A model generated the notes under the pieces. It had not been told where the DNA came from. It saw only the letters and a list, made by a program, of their open reading frames with translations, and made no database searches. A program made the position numbers and the translations under genes. A stretch of DNA of 64,000 nt from Strigamia acuminata (lineage: Eukaryota > Arthropoda > Chilopoda > Geophilomorpha > Linotaeniidae). Below, piece by piece: positions 11,478-22,004 of this stretch (the stretch's first letter is position 1; every line of letters starts with the position of its first letter). The stretch spans positions 62,629,369 to 62,693,368 of the forward strand of contig OX442314.1 of NCBI GenBank assembly GCA_949358305.1, given 5' to 3'.

Positions 11478-11492
11478 CCGCAATCTCCACCA
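11478..11492 (-). other. Primer-binding site of G1, tRNA-Ala-like
   Basis: TGGTGGAGATTGCGG on the - strand, 3 nt from the LTR. It resembles the complement of an animal tRNA-Ala 3' end with about one mismatch. The assignment is from memory of tRNA sequences and is tentative. Confidence 0.5.
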
Positions 11493-11495
11493 CTT

Positions 11496-12002
11496 TGTTA
11501 CGTGGCCAGACTGACTACTGTTTGACCACGTAAATACTTGTATATTATAACTGGGGGTTTGTAATTGCATTAAGTTAAACTAGCATTTAAACTGTGTTGC
11601 AAATAAGAAGGAAATGAAGAGGACTCATTGTATTATTATTAAAATATAACAGTATGTTTATTAAACCATAAATACAATCTGAAAACAAATATAATTTAAC
11701 TTAAACTAAATTCTAAAACTATCTTAAAAATAACCTAAGACTAAATAAGCATGAATAACTTTTGGGATGGGAAAACCTTGAGATGCCACTGCAATAACTG
11801 CCTGACAACCTCTGTGCCAATTTGGCTCTTGTCAAACATTAAATAGAGCTCGATCGTTCTATTATTCAGTGATAGGTAAAGTCATTACCTCATCCGCTTA
11901 AGGCGGACTCTAGTGAGAGTTTTAGGGGTTATTCTCTAATGATTAACTACGGAAGCGAGGTGGCGACAGCTGATTCACAGCGTGCTCGTCCACCGCGTAA
12001 CA
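11496..12002 (-). repeat. G1 5' LTR
   Basis: 507-bp direct copy of 7890-8396 with one difference seen. The TSD copy ATAT follows at 12003-12006. Confidence 0.95.
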
Positions 12003-12223
12003 ATATCCCCTTGCCTGGCGGTAGACCGATACCCAGTGAACAAAGGCCTGGATTAGATATTGGCTGTTATTCTCGCATACTGATGCCTAGCGAGCGTGGT
12101 AGGCAAGGAATTAGTGCGGATAGAAGAAATGAAAGAGATTTAAGTTCTCTTCTACCGAGAGAAATCCTCGAATGTCACAACCCATGCAGGGTTTGCAATG
12201 CATTCACTAACACCGTGCAATAG
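12003..12223 (+). pseudogene. G0 gag, continuation after G1
   Basis: Taking out G1 and one ATAT joins this frame to that ending at 7889 without a break. It continues as a Pro/Arg-rich stretch (PLPGGRPIPSEQRPGLD), then ECHNPCRVCNAFTNTVQ and a stop at 12221-12223. The four closely spaced Cys/His residues may be a degenerate zinc motif, but this is not certain. It shows that G1 jumped into an open part of G0 gag. Confidence 0.6.
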
Positions 12224-14335
12224 CCAGGTGATGGGGAGCATTATGCGTTTTAAACCCACAGCCCTTGTCTAATGATGTTGCACGTGCAGCTGCTGCGCAG
12301 GGTACATCAGTGAACTCGCGTGTTCAGCGAGTTCCCCTGTGCTCTGTCCAGTTCTTTCACAGCCATATGGAGACTTGGCACATTTAAGAGTAGGATGCAT
12401 ACCAGTTTTTGACAGGAGTCATCCGTTTTATAATGCAGTTGACTTGTTCTTGGCGCGACTTCGTGCGCACTTCGTCAATGCCCGTTCCGGAAGATGCATA
12501 TATTGAATTGTATGTTCCGCAGGCCTCGCAAAAAACCCGTTGATTTGGTTTTGGGGCTTGCGAACTAAAAAATATAGCTTGAGATGAATTTGCAACGCAT
12601 TTCCGGAGTGCCTTCTCCCTTCTGTTACTGAGGCGACGGAGCACCTGTTGCAAGCGTGGCGGGAAATGGGAGAAGATACGACCGACTTCTTGTGTGAAAT
12701 TGGTTGCTATTTAGCGTTGAAGGGAGTAGCTGGGGACAGGCAATAATGGAAAATAGCACAATATCGCTTACAACCACAAATGACGGATATGATGGGGAGG
12801 TATAGCGTTCAGTCTCTGTTTCAAGCCATTTCTTTTGGTTGAAGGATGGACAGTGACTTGCAGCTGCGTGTTTTTCAGCAGCATGCGTTTGACTTGCATG
12901 GAGTTAAGAGAGGGTTGGTCTCGGTTTCGAAACCCAAGTCGAGGGAACCAGAAACTGTAATGAAGGTGTTGGAAGTGGTGAAGGAAACCGTAAAACCTGC
13001 GCCTGACCGTTTTCAATTTGACGGGCGAGAGCTGACTTTTTTGGTCGAAGTTTTTGGTCAAACTATTTTGAGTGGGGATACGCAGAGTGTTGTTGCACGA
13101 CCTGTTAAGTGTGCTGAATCTTCTGGGGCACCGCAGACAGACGTCTTACCTGCGGAAGCCCCGAAGTCCAAGCCCTCTGCGGGGAAAAGTGTTAGGGGCA
13201 CAATGTGGATATACGCTTGACTCTTTTGTGCTTGATTCTTTTGCTAGAGTGGCTACCTCGCCTGACATTCAATTGTTGCCTGGAACTGAGTGGGTGCGCA
13301 ATCGTAGGGGCGGATGGTGTGCGCTTGATATTGAAAAGCGCATTGCTCTCTGCCTCGTTGTTTCAAGCCCTGGTAATTTCCGGAAAACGGTTAAGGTCTT
13401 GCACCAAGGACCGGACCTGCTACCACTGAAATAATGCGATTGGCACCGGAAGTCTCTGGCGGAACAACTGGTTGGTTGACACAGCCCCATCGCTTGGGTC
13501 TGGTGTACCCTCGACTCCCCCTGGAATGACGAATTCCATAATGTTGTCAGCTCTGGAGTCTGTGGCGACTAAAGAGCCCAAAGTAATTGACGGGTTATAA
13601 GACCGTTGTCATCAGGATGCCCCTATGTTGAGTAGGCGTGGGTTTATGTTTAAACCATGGGGGATAGCTATTGGTTTTTACCTGGGGACGGAATTAGATA
13701 TCCTTTCCTTGCTGAGGAGCAAGTCGGGACACTCGATCCTGTAAACCTCTTTCCTCTGACAAGGAAATAGTCTCCTGAGTAACCGACACCCCTGGAAAAG
13801 TGCATGAATCCTCACTGGTTCTGGTGAGTTCCAGAGTTGCCTGTGAGTTTGGTTGGCCCGGAGGTAATGTGGATTCTCGGATTCCCATTAAGGGTGGAGA
13901 AACCTGCGGTAAGTAAGCCGCCTATTAGCGAGGCAAACATGATTTTGAGGTGAAATTGTCCGAGCCACCGCGTTCTGACTACTCTCATGTGGGCAAAGTC
14001 GTAACGGCTTAGGGGCTCTGAGAGTCGGAAATGGACATTCATGTGGTTTCCTAGATGGCGTGAACGCGTAAGCCTAAATGGAGGGCCATATGTTTGAGCC
14101 AGTGACGGAGAGCTATATAATTGCGTAAAGTAAGAGCAAAGGCAATTTCCAGCTGCTTTGCGGTGAAAGTTGTGGGTTCTCCATCTGTGGATAATGGCGA
14201 CAAAAAAAAGTCCTTAATGACTTTGAGGCGGAAAGGTTGCCCACTCTTCTTGACAATACAACATTAATTTTGTTTAGTGTACTCTAAATCGAGATTCCAC
14301 CTAATTCTTTTGGGTTTACGACTAATTGTGGAGTC
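12224..14335 (+). pseudogene. G0 gag-pol body, unrecognisable relic
   Basis: About 2.1 kb where protease and RT are expected. Short open pieces exist, the best at 12846-13220 (124 codons, MDSDLQLRVFQQHAF..., including the segment DGRELTFLVEVFGQ), but I cannot assign protease or the RT catalytic box. An upstream piece near 12634-12745 has a gag-like reading (LLQAWREMGEDTTDFL). Many stops and shifts. Treated as decayed G0 coding DNA by position. Confidence 0.45.
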
Positions 14336-14698
14336 AGCATGAGCCAAAGCGTGTCAATCACTTAATTGATGCATCGAAACCAGTTGCTTACATCTTTTGT
14401 AAACAGTTGGGGCTCTGCGACCATACCTATTTTGATTTGAAGTAGACCTCAAACCCGATTTTAGGCCGATTCATGTACTGGTGCGTCCGGTTTCGACCAA
14501 CCAGAAGCAGCTTCAATGCCTTGAGGGCATGATCGGACGTTGCTCGTCGGGAATCGGGTAGCTGACGCGTTGAGCCGGGCTCCGGTCGACCCGCCAATCG
14601 CGCTGGATGACGAAGATTGCCCAGCGTTGGAGAAGTCGTGTTATTACGCATATTTCAACAACTTTCACGACTGGCCAATTGCCGAAATGTGAGAATTA
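14336..14698 (+). pseudogene. G0 RNase H relic
   Basis: A piece reading LIDASKPVAYIFCKQL (about 14358-14410) resembles the gypsy RNase H start. After a broken stretch, NRVADALSRAPVDPP (about 14552-14596) is the hallmark end of gypsy RNase H. It runs on through DDEDCPALEKSCYYAYF to a stop near 14690. The order and the ADALSR motif make this a Ty3/gypsy element. The middle of the domain is frameshifted. Confidence 0.75.
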
Positions 14699-14704
14699 GA
14701 GTAG

Positions 14705-15037
14705 TTGACTCGGTATAAATCATCAAACTCTAAAATCGGTAGAGCGGTGACGATGCGTCGTAAGAAGCGCGTCTTGCAAGCCAAATTAAGTGCCTGGGCG
14801 GCTTTGGGCTCGGTGGGTGTCTTTCCAGTGGATGCTGAATCCCTGAAAAGAAAAAGGAGACGTTCACGGAAGGATCCCATCGTTGGGAAGCCGGCTCGGG
14901 CTGGGTCTTTGCCGTTGAAGCGTTTTGCTTCGCCAACTTCAGAAGAAGAGTCAAGTGCAGTTTCTCTGCCTACTGGGGACGTTTGTGTGAAAAAATTGTG
15001 GTATAGCGATCGGTTGGAAGACCGAAGGTTCCCATAG
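14705..15037 (+). pseudogene. G0 basic/Ser-rich region after RNase H
   Basis: 110-codon open stretch rich in Lys, Arg and Ser (MRRKKRVLQAKLSAW, KRKRRRSRKD). It lies between the RNase H and integrase relics. I do not recognise it. It may be a linker of the original polyprotein or a chance frame in decayed sequence. Confidence 0.35.
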
Positions 15038-15039
15038 TC

Positions 15040-15900
15040 TTGGATCGTTCTACGGACTCGAAACCCGGTGAAATGTCCCTATACAGCGGAGAGCTGCCGG
15101 GAGACACGAACTCTGAGGAATTTCAAGTCCCTGTTCTACCACGGGATTTGTCCCTTAGGACGCGTATACGGCGGGATTTGGTCTATCCTGCACCCTTTAT
15201 CGATCAGGAATTGTCTGAGCACTCCTCTGACATAAGCTTCCACTCATCTCCGGCTGAACATCCGACAATTGAGGTCCGCCTGATGTAGAAAACCATTAAA
15301 GAAGCCCAAGTGGCCGTTGAATGGTCAAAAGGACTTATTCTATATCTCAATTCGAAGTATCTTCCGCCGGATGAGGGGAAGCTGGAAGAATTAAAAAACA
15401 AGTAGTGGACATGGCATTGCACCATGGTCTTCTGCTATGTAAATTTCCACCAACCAAAATTGGTTAGCGAGCTCCCACGCGTTGAATCTATCTCCCGCAG
15501 TCGCTTCGTTTCAAGTATTTCCACTGTCTACATTTCCCGCCAACCTCTGGCCATCTCGGCATTGAAAAAACATTAATGCGTTTGAAAACATGCGAGTTTT
15601 GGTCGGGGATGAAAAAAGATGTGGCGGAATGGATTAAAGTTTGCGAACCTTGTCAAAGGACGAAGGTGGGAAGAAGGTTGCCCTATGGCGAGGTGGAGAC
15701 CGCAAAGCCAAGGTGGTTATCTTGGACCTTATATGTTGATTACTTCGGAAAAAGTTGAAGCCCACTAGCGGGCACTGTTACGCGTTCGTAATGGTTGATA
15801 CAGAAAGCCGCTGGGTGGATGTACGGCTTACCGAAAAGGTGGATGTTTCCACCACTGACAACTGACTTAAGAAGTTTACCAATAGATGGGCTTATCCAAA
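15040..15900 (+). pseudogene. G0 integrase relic, linker, zinc-binding domain and start of core
   Basis: 15040-15420 reads as the acidic linker before integrase, with the gypsy-like pattern EAQVAVEWSKGLILYLNSKY and then LPPDEGKLEEL. 15510-15660 has the H2C2 zinc-binding domain: FHCLHFPPTSGHLGIEKTL, FWSGMKKDV and CEPCQRTK. The core starts RWLSWTLYVDYFGKS, with the first catalytic Asp in VDYF, then stops at 15756-15758. Frameshifts occur between pieces. The family is clear; the enzyme is dead. Confidence 0.8.
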
Positions 15901-16035
15901 ACTATCGTTAGCAATAATGCCCCTATCTTTTTGGCAACCAATTCTGTTTTGCAGACCTCTTAAATTTTCAAGAATCAAGTGCTGTCTTTGACACACAAAC
16001 AGCAAGGTGCCAGTTTTCAGCATTGAACGGAAGGC

Positions 16036-16296
16036 GTGTGTCGCATCCATAGTCTGCTGGGCTCGAATGCCCTACTTTTAAAGGGCAGGGACGAAAACAT
16101 CTCGCTGCCTTTCCATGTCGTGGACGTGCGACACTTCTGTGACGCGTCAAAGAAGCCAGAGGACATCTTAGTTGATGCGCCAAATCTTCCAGATGTGGAT
16201 GTCTCGAGTGGTGTTTCCAGTACCTCGAATGCGCCGAGTGATGATGAAGATCGACGGGACGCCGGAAGTGGACCTCATGTTGAGAATGGACCTTGA
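16036..16296 (+). pseudogene. G0 pol C-terminal tail relic
   Basis: Open frame of 86 codons with RDENISLPFHVVDVRHFCD, then an acidic Asp/Ser tail (APSDDEDRRDAGSG). Its place after integrase fits the C-terminal tail of a gypsy pol. No domain recognised. Confidence 0.45.
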
Positions 16297-16773
16297 CGAC
16301 ACATCTTCGCACCAGATTCCGGATCAAGGACCGAAAGCGTTATAAAACGCATGAAGATCCGAAGAAGGACTCATCGTGTTTAGGACCGGAAGTGCTAAAT
16401 GACTTGTGTATTTACCGAACGTGACTTTTTGCGCTTTCGTCCAGTTTTGTAAGAACTCGAATTGGACGCGTGGTTAGTTTATCTTTTGAGTGTTTGTGCT
16501 TCGAGTATGCAGTGCTACGCATCATTTTATCGGTCTGCGATATTATTTGTTTTGTTTTCTTTTTCAGAGTTTTGTAAGTTTTGGTGAGTGTTTCTTAGTC
16601 TAGTCTTAAATCCGCTAATGTTGCGAAGGCCATTGTTTAACGTTAACGATTCATTTTGTTTAGTTCTTTAAGTTTTGCTCAAGTGTTAGCATTGATTTAT
16701 CTTTATTATTGTATCGTTTCATTCCTCTTTGATTTTGTTTACACAGAGTAATAAAACTCTGGCTCTGGGGGCG
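16297..16773 (+). other. G0 3' untranslated region and polypurine tract
   Basis: T-rich non-coding DNA ending in a purine-rich stretch (GGCTCTGGGGGCG, 16761-16773) directly before the 3' LTR. Confidence 0.65.
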
Positions 16774-18086
16774 TGTCACGGTCCAGGTTTTCACGCGTTA
16801 AATAATACGCGCTTTTCCCTGTTTGTTTGAATTCTAATTGTTGTATTTTGTTTGCTAAAATAACCCTAAACTGAGCCTAATTCCTAACCTTGTATTTGTT
16901 TATTTCACATCCTCATTTGTGTTGGTTTTCCCTTAGTTTCTCCTAACTTTTCCTAATTCTGTCCTATTTTCACTTGCTCTTTCCTGTCTTTTCTATTTCT
17001 GTTCTTTTTCTGTCCGCTTCCTACTTTGCATATCAGCTGATTCGGTGTGTTGTCATGAGTCATGCTCATTTGGCATGCACCAAACCACCGGATTGGTTGA
17101 TTTGCTCTTCTGTGATTGGTTTAAGCTTGGCCCAGTCTATTCTGGACCAAGTTTACCTCTCACCCTTTTTTCCCACTGCCGAGTCAGTTGTGCTTTGAGC
17201 TTTGGATGTAGTAAGAGCTTTTTGAGCCGGCACCCTCAGAATGCCTGCACAACTCACTAAGGAGCTGCCTCTAAGCTATCCCTTGCTCGTGAGCCTGAAA
17301 CATGGCCACTGAGTTTTTTCATCATCATACGTGATTAAATTCACGGTTTTATCCATTCGAATTTCCTTTGCTTTTCCTCTTTATTTGATTTTAACACCGT
17401 GATACGCCGTTTGGGGCCAGAATGAGATTCATTTGCGCCATGAGTTTGTGTGTTTTGGTTCCTTGCGTGAGCAGCGCGGTAATTAGCCCGGTTTGGCCGC
17501 CCTGCCTTTATGGGGCTTTAGCCTAACTTGGCATCGGTTGGATTTTAGATGTGTTTAGGCAGCCGTACGTGCCAATTAGTACGCGTTAGTGCTCATTCCT
17601 CGTCGAGATTCAACAGCGAGGCGGACGCTGACGCATCGGGATAATACGCGAGTTCTCTTTGTTATTCATTCCGGCAATTGTTAAGCACTGCCTGGTATTA
17701 TCGACTAGTCGGGATTACACGCGTTCCCTTTAAGATTCGTGTTGTTTCCGAGTTGGAACGGGCCGCGTTCTCGTTTAACTTCGTGTTTGCACGATATGTT
17801 GCGGGTTGCTCTCGTTTAACTTCGTGTTTGCACGATATGTTGCGGGATACGCGTGGATTTCTGATTCCAGTGACTGCTAAGCACTTCTGTCACTCTTTTT
17901 ACAGCTCGAAAGTACCCGGCAAAATAAATATTTGTGTAATGTCAGGATCTGGAGTGTGTTGCTACCTATATCCAGGCGCACATTCACGGCCGGGCAGGTT
18001 CTGAGGACCAGGCTCCCAGAGATCACTGTCTTTCAAACGTCTTTCAAACGTGTCCATTAAATACCTTGGAAACGCGATTCATCACA
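16774..18086 (+). repeat. G0 3' LTR
   Basis: 1,313 bp, TGTCACGGTCC...ATCACA. The part from 17751 on matches the two 5' LTR pieces. It contains an internal 41-bp tandem duplication starting at 17770 and 17811 (CTCGTTTAACTTCGTG...). It shares its first 11 bases with the LTR of J at 51099. Confidence 0.88.
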
Positions 18087-18390
18087 AGAATAATAGAGAA
18101 AAACAAAGAAAAATAGAGAGAAATAAAGAAAAATAAAGAAAAATAAAGAAAAACAAAGAAAAATAGAGAAAAATAAAGAAAAATAAAGAAAAAGAAAGAA
18201 AAAGAAAGAAAAAGAAAGAAAAATAGAGAAAAAGAAAGAAAAATAGAGAAAAAGAAAGAAAAATAAAGAAAAATAAAAAAAAATAAAGAAAAATAGAGAA
18301 AAATCGAGAAAACTAGAGAAAAACAAAGAAAAAGAAAGAAAAAGAAAGAAAAATAAAGAAAAATAAAAAAAAAAAAGAAAAATAAAGAAG
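18087..18390. repeat. GA-rich 10-bp tandem array 1
   Basis: Units like AAAATAAAGA and AAAATAGAGA in near-perfect 10-bp phase, starting at the outer edge of the G0 3' LTR. The top strand is almost pure purine plus T. Poly-Phe/Ile/Leu frames on the other strand are artefacts. Confidence 0.92.
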
Positions 18391-18640
18391 AACTAAGCAA
18401 CACTAAGCGACAACTAAGCAACAATATGCTACAATTATGCAACACTATGCAAGACTAAGTGACACTAAGCGACAACTAAGCAACACTAAGCAACAACTAA
18501 GCAACTCTAAGCAAGAACTAAGCGACCCTAGGAGACAACTAAGCAACACTAAGCAACAACTAAGCAACACTAAGCGACAACTATACAGCACTAAGCGACA
18601 ACTATCCAACACTAAGCAACAACTATACAACACTCAGCAA
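18391..18640. repeat. CTAAGCAACA tandem array
   Basis: About 25 units of CTAAGCAACA or CTAAGCGACA, 10 or 11 bp. Follows the GA-rich array with no gap; the last unit of one blends into the other (AAGAAGAACTAAGCAAC). Confidence 0.9.
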
Positions 18641-19410
18641 CAACTTGAAACACTTTAAAACATCTTGAAACACCTAAGGAACACCTTAAAACACCTATGA
18701 AACACCTTGAAACACCTATGAAACATTTTAAAACACCTATGAAACACCTTGATACAGCTATGAAACACCTATGAAACATCTTGAAACAACTATGAAACAC
18801 CTTGAAACATCTATGAAACACCTATGAAACATTTTAAAACACCTATGAAACACCTATGAAACACCTTGAAACAGCTATGAAACACCTATGAAACACCTTG
18901 AAACATCTATGAAACACCTTGATACAGCTATGAAACACCTATGAAACATCTTGAAACAACTATGAAACACCTTGAAACATCTATGAAACATTTATGAAAC
19001 ACCTATGAAACACCTTGAAACACCTATGAAACACCTTAAAACACCTATGAAACACCTTGAAACATTTATGAAACACCTTGAAACACCTATGCAACACTTT
19101 AAAACACCTATGAAACATTTATGAAACACCTATGAAACACCTTGAAACACCTATGAAACACTTTAAAACACCTATGAAACATTTATGAAACACCTATGAA
19201 ACACCTTGAAACACCTATGAAACACCTTGAAACATTTATGAAACACCTTGAAACACCTATGCAACACTTATCAAGCATCTATGAAACACCTTGAAACATC
19301 TATGAAACATTTATGAAACACCTATGAAACACCTTGAAACACCTTGAAACACTTTAAAACACCTATGAAACATTTATGAAACCCCTATGAAACACCTTGA
19401 AACACCTATG
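18641..19410. repeat. CTATGAAACAC / CTTGAAACAC tandem array
   Basis: 770 bp of mixed 11-bp (ACCTATGAAAC) and 10-bp (ACCTTGAAAC) units that alternate with local longer patterns. Two to three units of the same type reappear at 47626-47660, beside the 20-bp satellite. Confidence 0.92.
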
Positions 19411-19640
19411 AAAATTAAAGAAAATTAAAGAAAAATAAAGAAAAATAAAGAAAAACAAAGAAAAACCAAGAAAAACCAAGAAAAATAGAGAAAAATAGAG
19501 AAAAATAGAGAAAAATAAAGAAAAACGAAGAAAAATATAGAAAATTAAAGAAAAATAGAGAAAAATAGAGAAAAATAAAGAAAAATAAAGAAAAACAAAG
19601 AAAAATAAAGAAGAACTAAGCAACACTAAGCGACAACACC
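19411..19640. repeat. GA-rich 10-bp tandem array 2
   Basis: The same 10-bp unit family as 18087-18390, in the same orientation, ending in AAGAACTAAGCAACACTAAGCGACAAC as at the end of array 1. This suggests a duplicated block with the CTATGAAACAC array in between. Confidence 0.9.
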
Positions 19641-19644
19641 TCGA

Positions 19645-20337
19645 CACCTCGACACTCACCGACGCATTCTCCTCCAGGTGATCCATGTGATTCATGTTGA
19701 AATATAATATATATGTATATGTCATATTGTCAAGCAGTAATGCTTTCTAATTGTTATGACCTTTCGTTTGTATTTACTTATAGCTGCACGACTAATAGCA
19801 GCTTTGTTTACATTGTGTTTGCATTTGTAGCCATAAGGTGGCGCTGTATACCGTGTGGCCAGTCATGTGACTAAAAGAATAAATCTTTCACTCTGTGTTT
19901 AGCTTCTAAGCAGCAACCAAGTTGTCTCTTTATTTCTGATCTAAAGTTCTTCCAATTCCACTGTTTTTTAAGTGGTTTCCTGCACAACTCAACAATTCAT
20001 TACAACACGTCGCCAACAACGTGCTGAAGATCCTACATCGCACACGTTACAAATCTTTGATCCGGCGCCCATGTCACCAGCACCTATATTAGGGACTGAA
20101 GTTGCTGCGGCAACTGCTCGCCATACAACTCACATGTGGCGATTCGTCGGTGGCGACGGAGAGTGCAGCGAGTGGGTCCGTGAAGAACACCTTAGAAAAG
20201 ACCAGAAACCGGGATCCATTTTAATCGATGTTTATTATTTTCCAACACCAAAAATTCGACTCAGATCTTACAAGGATATTGAAGACACCTATTGCGCTGC
20301 ACGTGAACCAGTGCAGCTTAGCTGTTTTCTCATCTAA
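19645..20337 (+). pseudogene. Copia pol linker relic, split by a solo LTR
   Basis: Coding remnant similar to the integrase-RT linker of B2. It reads SPPGDP before the solo LTR, then TTRRQQRAEDPTSH, MWRFVGGDGEC, EEHLRKDQKP and DVYYFPTPK after it, to about 20290. B2 has the matching IWRYVGGDTVF, EEHLRKDQKP and DVYYFPEPN. A one-base deletion lies at the LTR target. No RT follows; the 20-bp satellite begins 24 bp after the last stop. Outer borders are approximate. Confidence 0.75.
19695..19994 (+). repeat. Solo copia LTR, E-related
   Basis: 300 bp, TGTTGAAAT...ACTCAACA, flanked by a perfect 5-bp TSD ATTCA (19690-19694, 19995-19999). It has an AATAAA near 19879. The middle resembles the LTR of E (TGCACGA, GCAGCTTTG, CCATAAGGTGGCG against CCATAGGCGGCG), so it belongs to a related family. 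The + strand is chosen from that likeness. Confidence 0.85.
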
Positions 20338-20360
20338 TTTGGAAACCTTATGTAATGTAT

Positions 20361-21745
20361 TATGTCTGAAAAGTTTTTTAGATGTCTGAAAAGTTTTATA
20401 GATGTCTGAAAAGTTTTTTAGATGTCTGAAAAGTTTTTTAGATGTCTGAAAAGTTTTTTAGATGTCTGAAAAGTTTTTTAGATGTCTGAAAAGTTTTTTA
20501 GATGTCTGAAAAGTTTTTTAGATGTCTGAAAAGTTTTTTAGATGTCTGAAAAGTTTTTTAGATGTCTGAAAAGTTTTTTAGATGTCTGAAAAGTTTTTTA
20601 GATGTCTGAAAAGTTTTTTAGATGTCTGAAAAGTTTTTTAGATGTCTGAAAAGTTTTTTAGATGTCTGAAAAGTTTTTTAGATGTCTGAAAAGTTTTTTA
20701 GATGTCTGAAAAGTTTTTTAGATGTCTGAAAAGTTTTTTAGATGTCTGAAAAGTTTTTTAGATGTCTGAAAAGTTTTTTAGATGTCTGAAAAGTTTTTTA
20801 GATGTCTGAAAAGTTTTTTAGATGTCTGAAAAGTTTTTTAGATGTCTGAAAAGTTTTTTAGATGTCTGAAAAGTTTTTTAGATGTCTGAAAAGTTTTTTA
20901 GATGTCTGAAAAGTTTTTTAGATGTCTGAAAAGTTTTTTAGATGTCTGAAAAGTTTTTTAGATGTCTGAAAAGTTTTTTAGATGTCTGAAAAGTTTTGTT
21001 AAATGTCTGAAAAGTTTTTTAGATGTCTTAAAAGTTTTGTTAAATGTCTGAAAAGTTTTGTTAAATGTCTGAAAAGTTTTGTTAAATGTCGGAAAAGTTT
21101 TTTAGATGTCTGAAAAGTTTTGTTAAATGTTTGAAAAGTTTTTTAGATGTCTGAAAAGTTTTGGTAAATGTCTGAATAGTTTTGTAGATGACTGAAAAGT
21201 TTTTTAGATGTCTGAAAAGTTTTGTTAAATGTCTGAAAAGTTTTTTAGATGTCTTAAAAGTTTTGTTAAATGTCTGAAAAGTTTTGTTAAATGTCTGAAA
21301 AGTTTTTTAGATGTCTGAAAAGTTTTGTTAAATGTTTGAAAAGTTTTTTAGATGTCTGAAAAGTTTTGGTAAATGTCTGAATAGTTTTGTAGATGACTGA
21401 AAATTTTTTTAGATGTCTGAAAAGTTTTGTTAAATGTCTGAAAAGTTTTTTTAGATGTCTGAAAAGTTTTGTTAAATGTCTGAAAAGTTTTGTTAAATGT
21501 CTGAAAAGTTTTGTTAAATGTCTGAAAAGTTTTTTAGATGTCTAAAAAGTTTTTTAGATGTCTAAAAAGTTTTGTTAAATGTCTGAAAAGTTTTTTAGAT
21601 GTCTAAAAAGTTTTTTAGATGTCTAAAAGGTTTTGTTAAATGTCTGAAAAGTTTTTTAGATGTCTGAAAAGTTTTGGTAAATGTCTGAATAGTTTTGTTA
21701 AATGTCTGAAAAAATTTGTTAAATGTCTGAAAAGTTTTTTAGATG
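20361..21745. repeat. 20-bp satellite, left array
   Basis: About 69 units of 20 bp. The first ~32 are nearly identical (gatgtctgaaaagtttttta); later ones mix with the variant aatgtctgaaaagttttgtt and with single-base changes. It runs directly into K's gag at 21746. The same satellite forms the array at 47649-51098. Confidence 0.96.
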
Positions 21746-22004
21746 GTCGTTCCGGTCGTTATCAAGTATATTCGTGCGCTCGATAATATGTCGTCGCGAC
21801 CAAACGCCGCAGTCCCTTTCGCCCCGAAGTCGCCTTTCGTCGCCGGCCACGGACGAGAACCAGAACTGCCAGCCGACCAGTCGAGGAGCACCATTTCGAA
21901 TTGGACATGCGGAAATCAAGGTCGTATCAACCCAAATGATTTCCAACGCGGCGACGACATCACGAAGACGCAGTGCTATCGTTGCCAAGCATGGGGCCAC
22001 ACTA
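21746..22004 (+). pseudogene. K gag C-terminal relic with zinc knuckle
   Basis: Reads through ...QRGDDITKTQCYRCQAWGHT; the C-x2-C-x4-H part of a CCHC knuckle is complete. The last Cys is lost or displaced by the copia LTR at 22005. No start codon, because the satellite cuts it on the left. Confidence 0.65.

Larger units (their letters stand above)
7890..12002 (-). mobile_element. Non-autonomous gag-only Ty3/gypsy element G1
   Basis: A 4.1-kb element on the - strand with 507-bp LTRs (7890-8396, 11496-12002) that differ at one base (t7995/a11601). The LTR ends are inverted repeats (TGTTACG...CGTAACA). The TSD is 4 bp, ATAT (7886-7889, 12003-12006), usual for gypsy. A PPT lies at the 3' LTR and a tRNA-Ala-like PBS at the 5' LTR. 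Inside is one large gag frame, but no protease, RT, RNase H or integrase. A solo LTR of this family, opposite in orientation, is at 27710-28227. Confidence 0.9.
1..18086 (+). mobile_element. Ty3/gypsy LTR retrotransposon G0, degenerate, 5' end outside window
   Basis: An old gypsy-type element read on the + strand. Its 3' LTR is 16774-18086. The last ~335 bp of the 5' LTR appear at 1-78 and 6814-7075, split by copia A. A primer-binding site (PBS) for tRNA-Phe follows the 5' LTR and a polypurine tract (PPT) precedes the 3' LTR. The body has relics of gag, RNase H, integrase zinc-binding and integrase core in the gypsy order (integrase after RNase H). Every frame carries stops and shifts. A second element, G1, lies in its gag. 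The two LTR pieces differ at several bases, so G0 is older than its guests. Gypsy assignment is firm from the RNase H tail motif and integrase; the exact clade is unknown. Confidence 0.85.

Noticed and set aside
16974-18004. Frames of 70-110 codons in the G0 3' LTR
   Set aside because: They are inside the LTR and show no protein-like conservation between the two LTR copies.
18044-18445. Open frames rich in Phe/Leu/Ile that could look like membrane proteins (also at 19363-19725)
   Set aside because: They are the antisense reading of the GA-rich 10-bp array; composition follows from the repeat.
18641-19410. Telomere-like or subtelomeric repeat
   Set aside because: The CTATGAAACAC unit has no resemblance to TTAGGG- or TTAGG-type repeats and changes between 10 and 11 bp.
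20361-21745. Regular 20-bp direct repeats suggesting a CRISPR array
   Set aside because: There are no spacers; units are contiguous and tandem, in a eukaryotic setting.
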